NCBI GenBank assembly: GCA_023238725.1
Contig: CM041534.1
Location: 4,662,449 to 4,726,448, forward strand
Origin: Scortum barcoo
Lineage: Eukaryota > Chordata > Actinopteri > Centrarchiformes > Terapontidae
Length of the DNA: 64,000 bases
Reading direction: 5' to 3'
Under the pieces are notes generated by a model, which was not told the DNA's origin, did not search any database, and was given only the letters and a program-made list of their open reading frames with translations. Shown here in pieces: positions 62,648-64,000 of this stretch. A program made the position numbers and the translations under genes. Every line of letters begins with the position of its first letter. Position 1 is the stretch's first letter.

Positions 62648-64000
62648 AACTATATGTGCAAGACATACAGTATGTGAATTTAGCATGTTATACTTCCTCA
62701 CATCAATCATGGAATTAGCCTATCTTTTGTATGATATCTTATTGTAAATTGAAGATATGCATTTCCCACACATGAACTGATTCAAAGTTATAATGTCATT
62801 TTCAAGTTTAACATGTGCATGTAGCATGCTTTCAACCTGAAGGCACTGCAAATAACAAATATATTTTTTTACTTGAACCCAAAGATGACTTTATTCCTCA
62901 CAAGCTGAGTACATTTCACAACAACAGGCTGCTGTGATTCAAAATGCACGGTAACATTTAAAAAATGGATGGCCTAAACAATGCTGCTTTTAAAGCCCCG
63001 AACAAGCTGACATTTTGAAGCTTCATATCCACCGGTGGCTATTTTTCAACCTAAGTTTATCCTGCGTATTGTACAAAGTTTGTCCTCTGTGAGTTTAAGT
63101 GGCAAAGTGCAAATGGAAATTCCAGTGCTCGCTAGAATGGCTCCCCTTTTCCTGTCTACGCCCCAGTGTTTCCTGCCTGCTGCATGACTAGGTGTGTTGA
63201 CTTTGAGATTGGAGCGTCTGACTTTGGGGTACGTATTCTGACTGTGGGAAAGGGTGTTGGTTTCTCTGGGTCATCCACCGACCAAGCACTAATTCTCCAC
63301 GAGCTTCCTATGGCTCCAATATAATCTTCTACTTTTCAAACCAAGGGCACGTTGGATTGAAGTCTCTGTTTGAAATGGAGCTCTGCCTAATTAAAGGCCT
63401 CACAGCCAACGTCTCAAGTCCTCTTTTGTCACAAATGCAGTGTATACTTAGTCTTTGTGTTTGTGCAGCCCTGTCATAGGCAAGTCCATTAGTGCTATTA
63501 GCTGCCATGTTAAGTAACTCTGCCCTTTCTAATGAACGTCAGCACACAGAGGACCTTTAGCTGTGGACTTCCTCGCTTCCTGTGCAGGTAAATATTATGT
63601 TTTTTTTTTTCAGTACATCCACAGCATGGATGGGGCCCTGTGTCATGTCTGTGATGTGTCAATACATCTGTAAATCACTCTGGGGACTGCAAGATTACTT
63701 TACAAACTGAGCCCCACAGAGGCCTGCCTGACTGCACCTGAACAATACAGTAGTTCATTCACAGACTAACTCCGGCCGTCTCTCACTGTGATAAAAACTG
63801 AGTCTTTGTAAGCCTCTGCAAAGATGAGGAGAGGAGGAAAACAGGTATCCTGTTCTCAAAAGAGGTTTGTATATATGAGTCTATGCATTAATGTAATACC
63901 ATTGACTTGAGTCATTCATGTGTATTTTCACTGGAATGGAGCTGAACAAGTGTACAAACTCAGTTCTGACAGCAACAGATGACTTTGAAACTACGGTAAA

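Larger units (their letters stand above)
53650..64000. other. Gene-free right flank
   Basis: Over 10 kb with no recognised gene on either strand. Open frames are short, lack domain motifs and are not bounded by matching splice sites. Contents noted: an old dispersed repeat at 58690-59110, a possible conserved noncoding block at 59930-60230 and a TATTAG tandem at 62617-62647. Confidence 0.6.

Noticed and set aside
63560..63850. Donor-like CTGTGCAG|GTAAAT and CAG|GTATCC near the right edge
   Set aside because: No matching coding segment or acceptor; could be a 5' exon of a gene off the edge but cannot be supported.

Overview
The window looks like nuclear DNA from a bony fish, most likely a percomorph-type teleost. 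It holds intron-containing vertebrate genes with GT/AG splice sites and teleost-style residues, teleost SINE, LINE and hAT-like repeats, and many CA, GA and AT microsatellites. There are no operons, ribosome binding sites, CRISPR arrays or prokaryotic genes. I cannot name the species.

Layout. (1) 1-14900, minus strand: the 5' part of clathrin heavy chain (cltc), six coding exons for residues 1-323 with a 9 kb first intron; the rest lies off the left edge. (2) 15.2-24.4 kb: intergenic, with a truncated SINE and rearranged LINE pieces. (3) 24435-27378, plus: a complete four-PDZ scaffold, best read as pdzd3/NHERF4. (4) 28826-30937, plus: complete ATP synthase subunit g (atp5mg). (5) 33128-37336, minus, and 41831-46012, plus: two divergently transcribed RING/B-box/coiled-coil/PRY-SPRY TRIM paralogs with matching exon phases. 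The minus copy has a +1 frameshift in its last exon. (6) 48.7-53.6 kb, plus: complete ruvbl2, a AAA+ ATPase. (7) 53.6-64 kb: no gene recognised; old repeats and a possible conserved noncoding block.

Functionally it is a mixed neighbourhood: three housekeeping genes (endocytic coat, mitochondrial ATP synthase, chromatin/assembly ATPase), one epithelial scaffold, and a lineage-specific TRIM pair of the kind linked to antiviral ubiquitin signalling. I see no evidence that they act as one pathway. The least routine signals are: the TRIM inverted pair with one copy frameshifted; a tRNA-headed SINE family with four same-orientation copies, each bounded by an 11-13 bp target-site duplication; an apparent in-place inversion inside a LINE; a PDZ-ligand-like C-terminus on the PDZ scaffold itself; and clusters of GCTAGC/GTTAGC-type motifs near the first exon of all three housekeeping genes. 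I found nothing that amounts to a wholly new biological system. All exon boundaries were read by eye from splice consensus and known protein homology.
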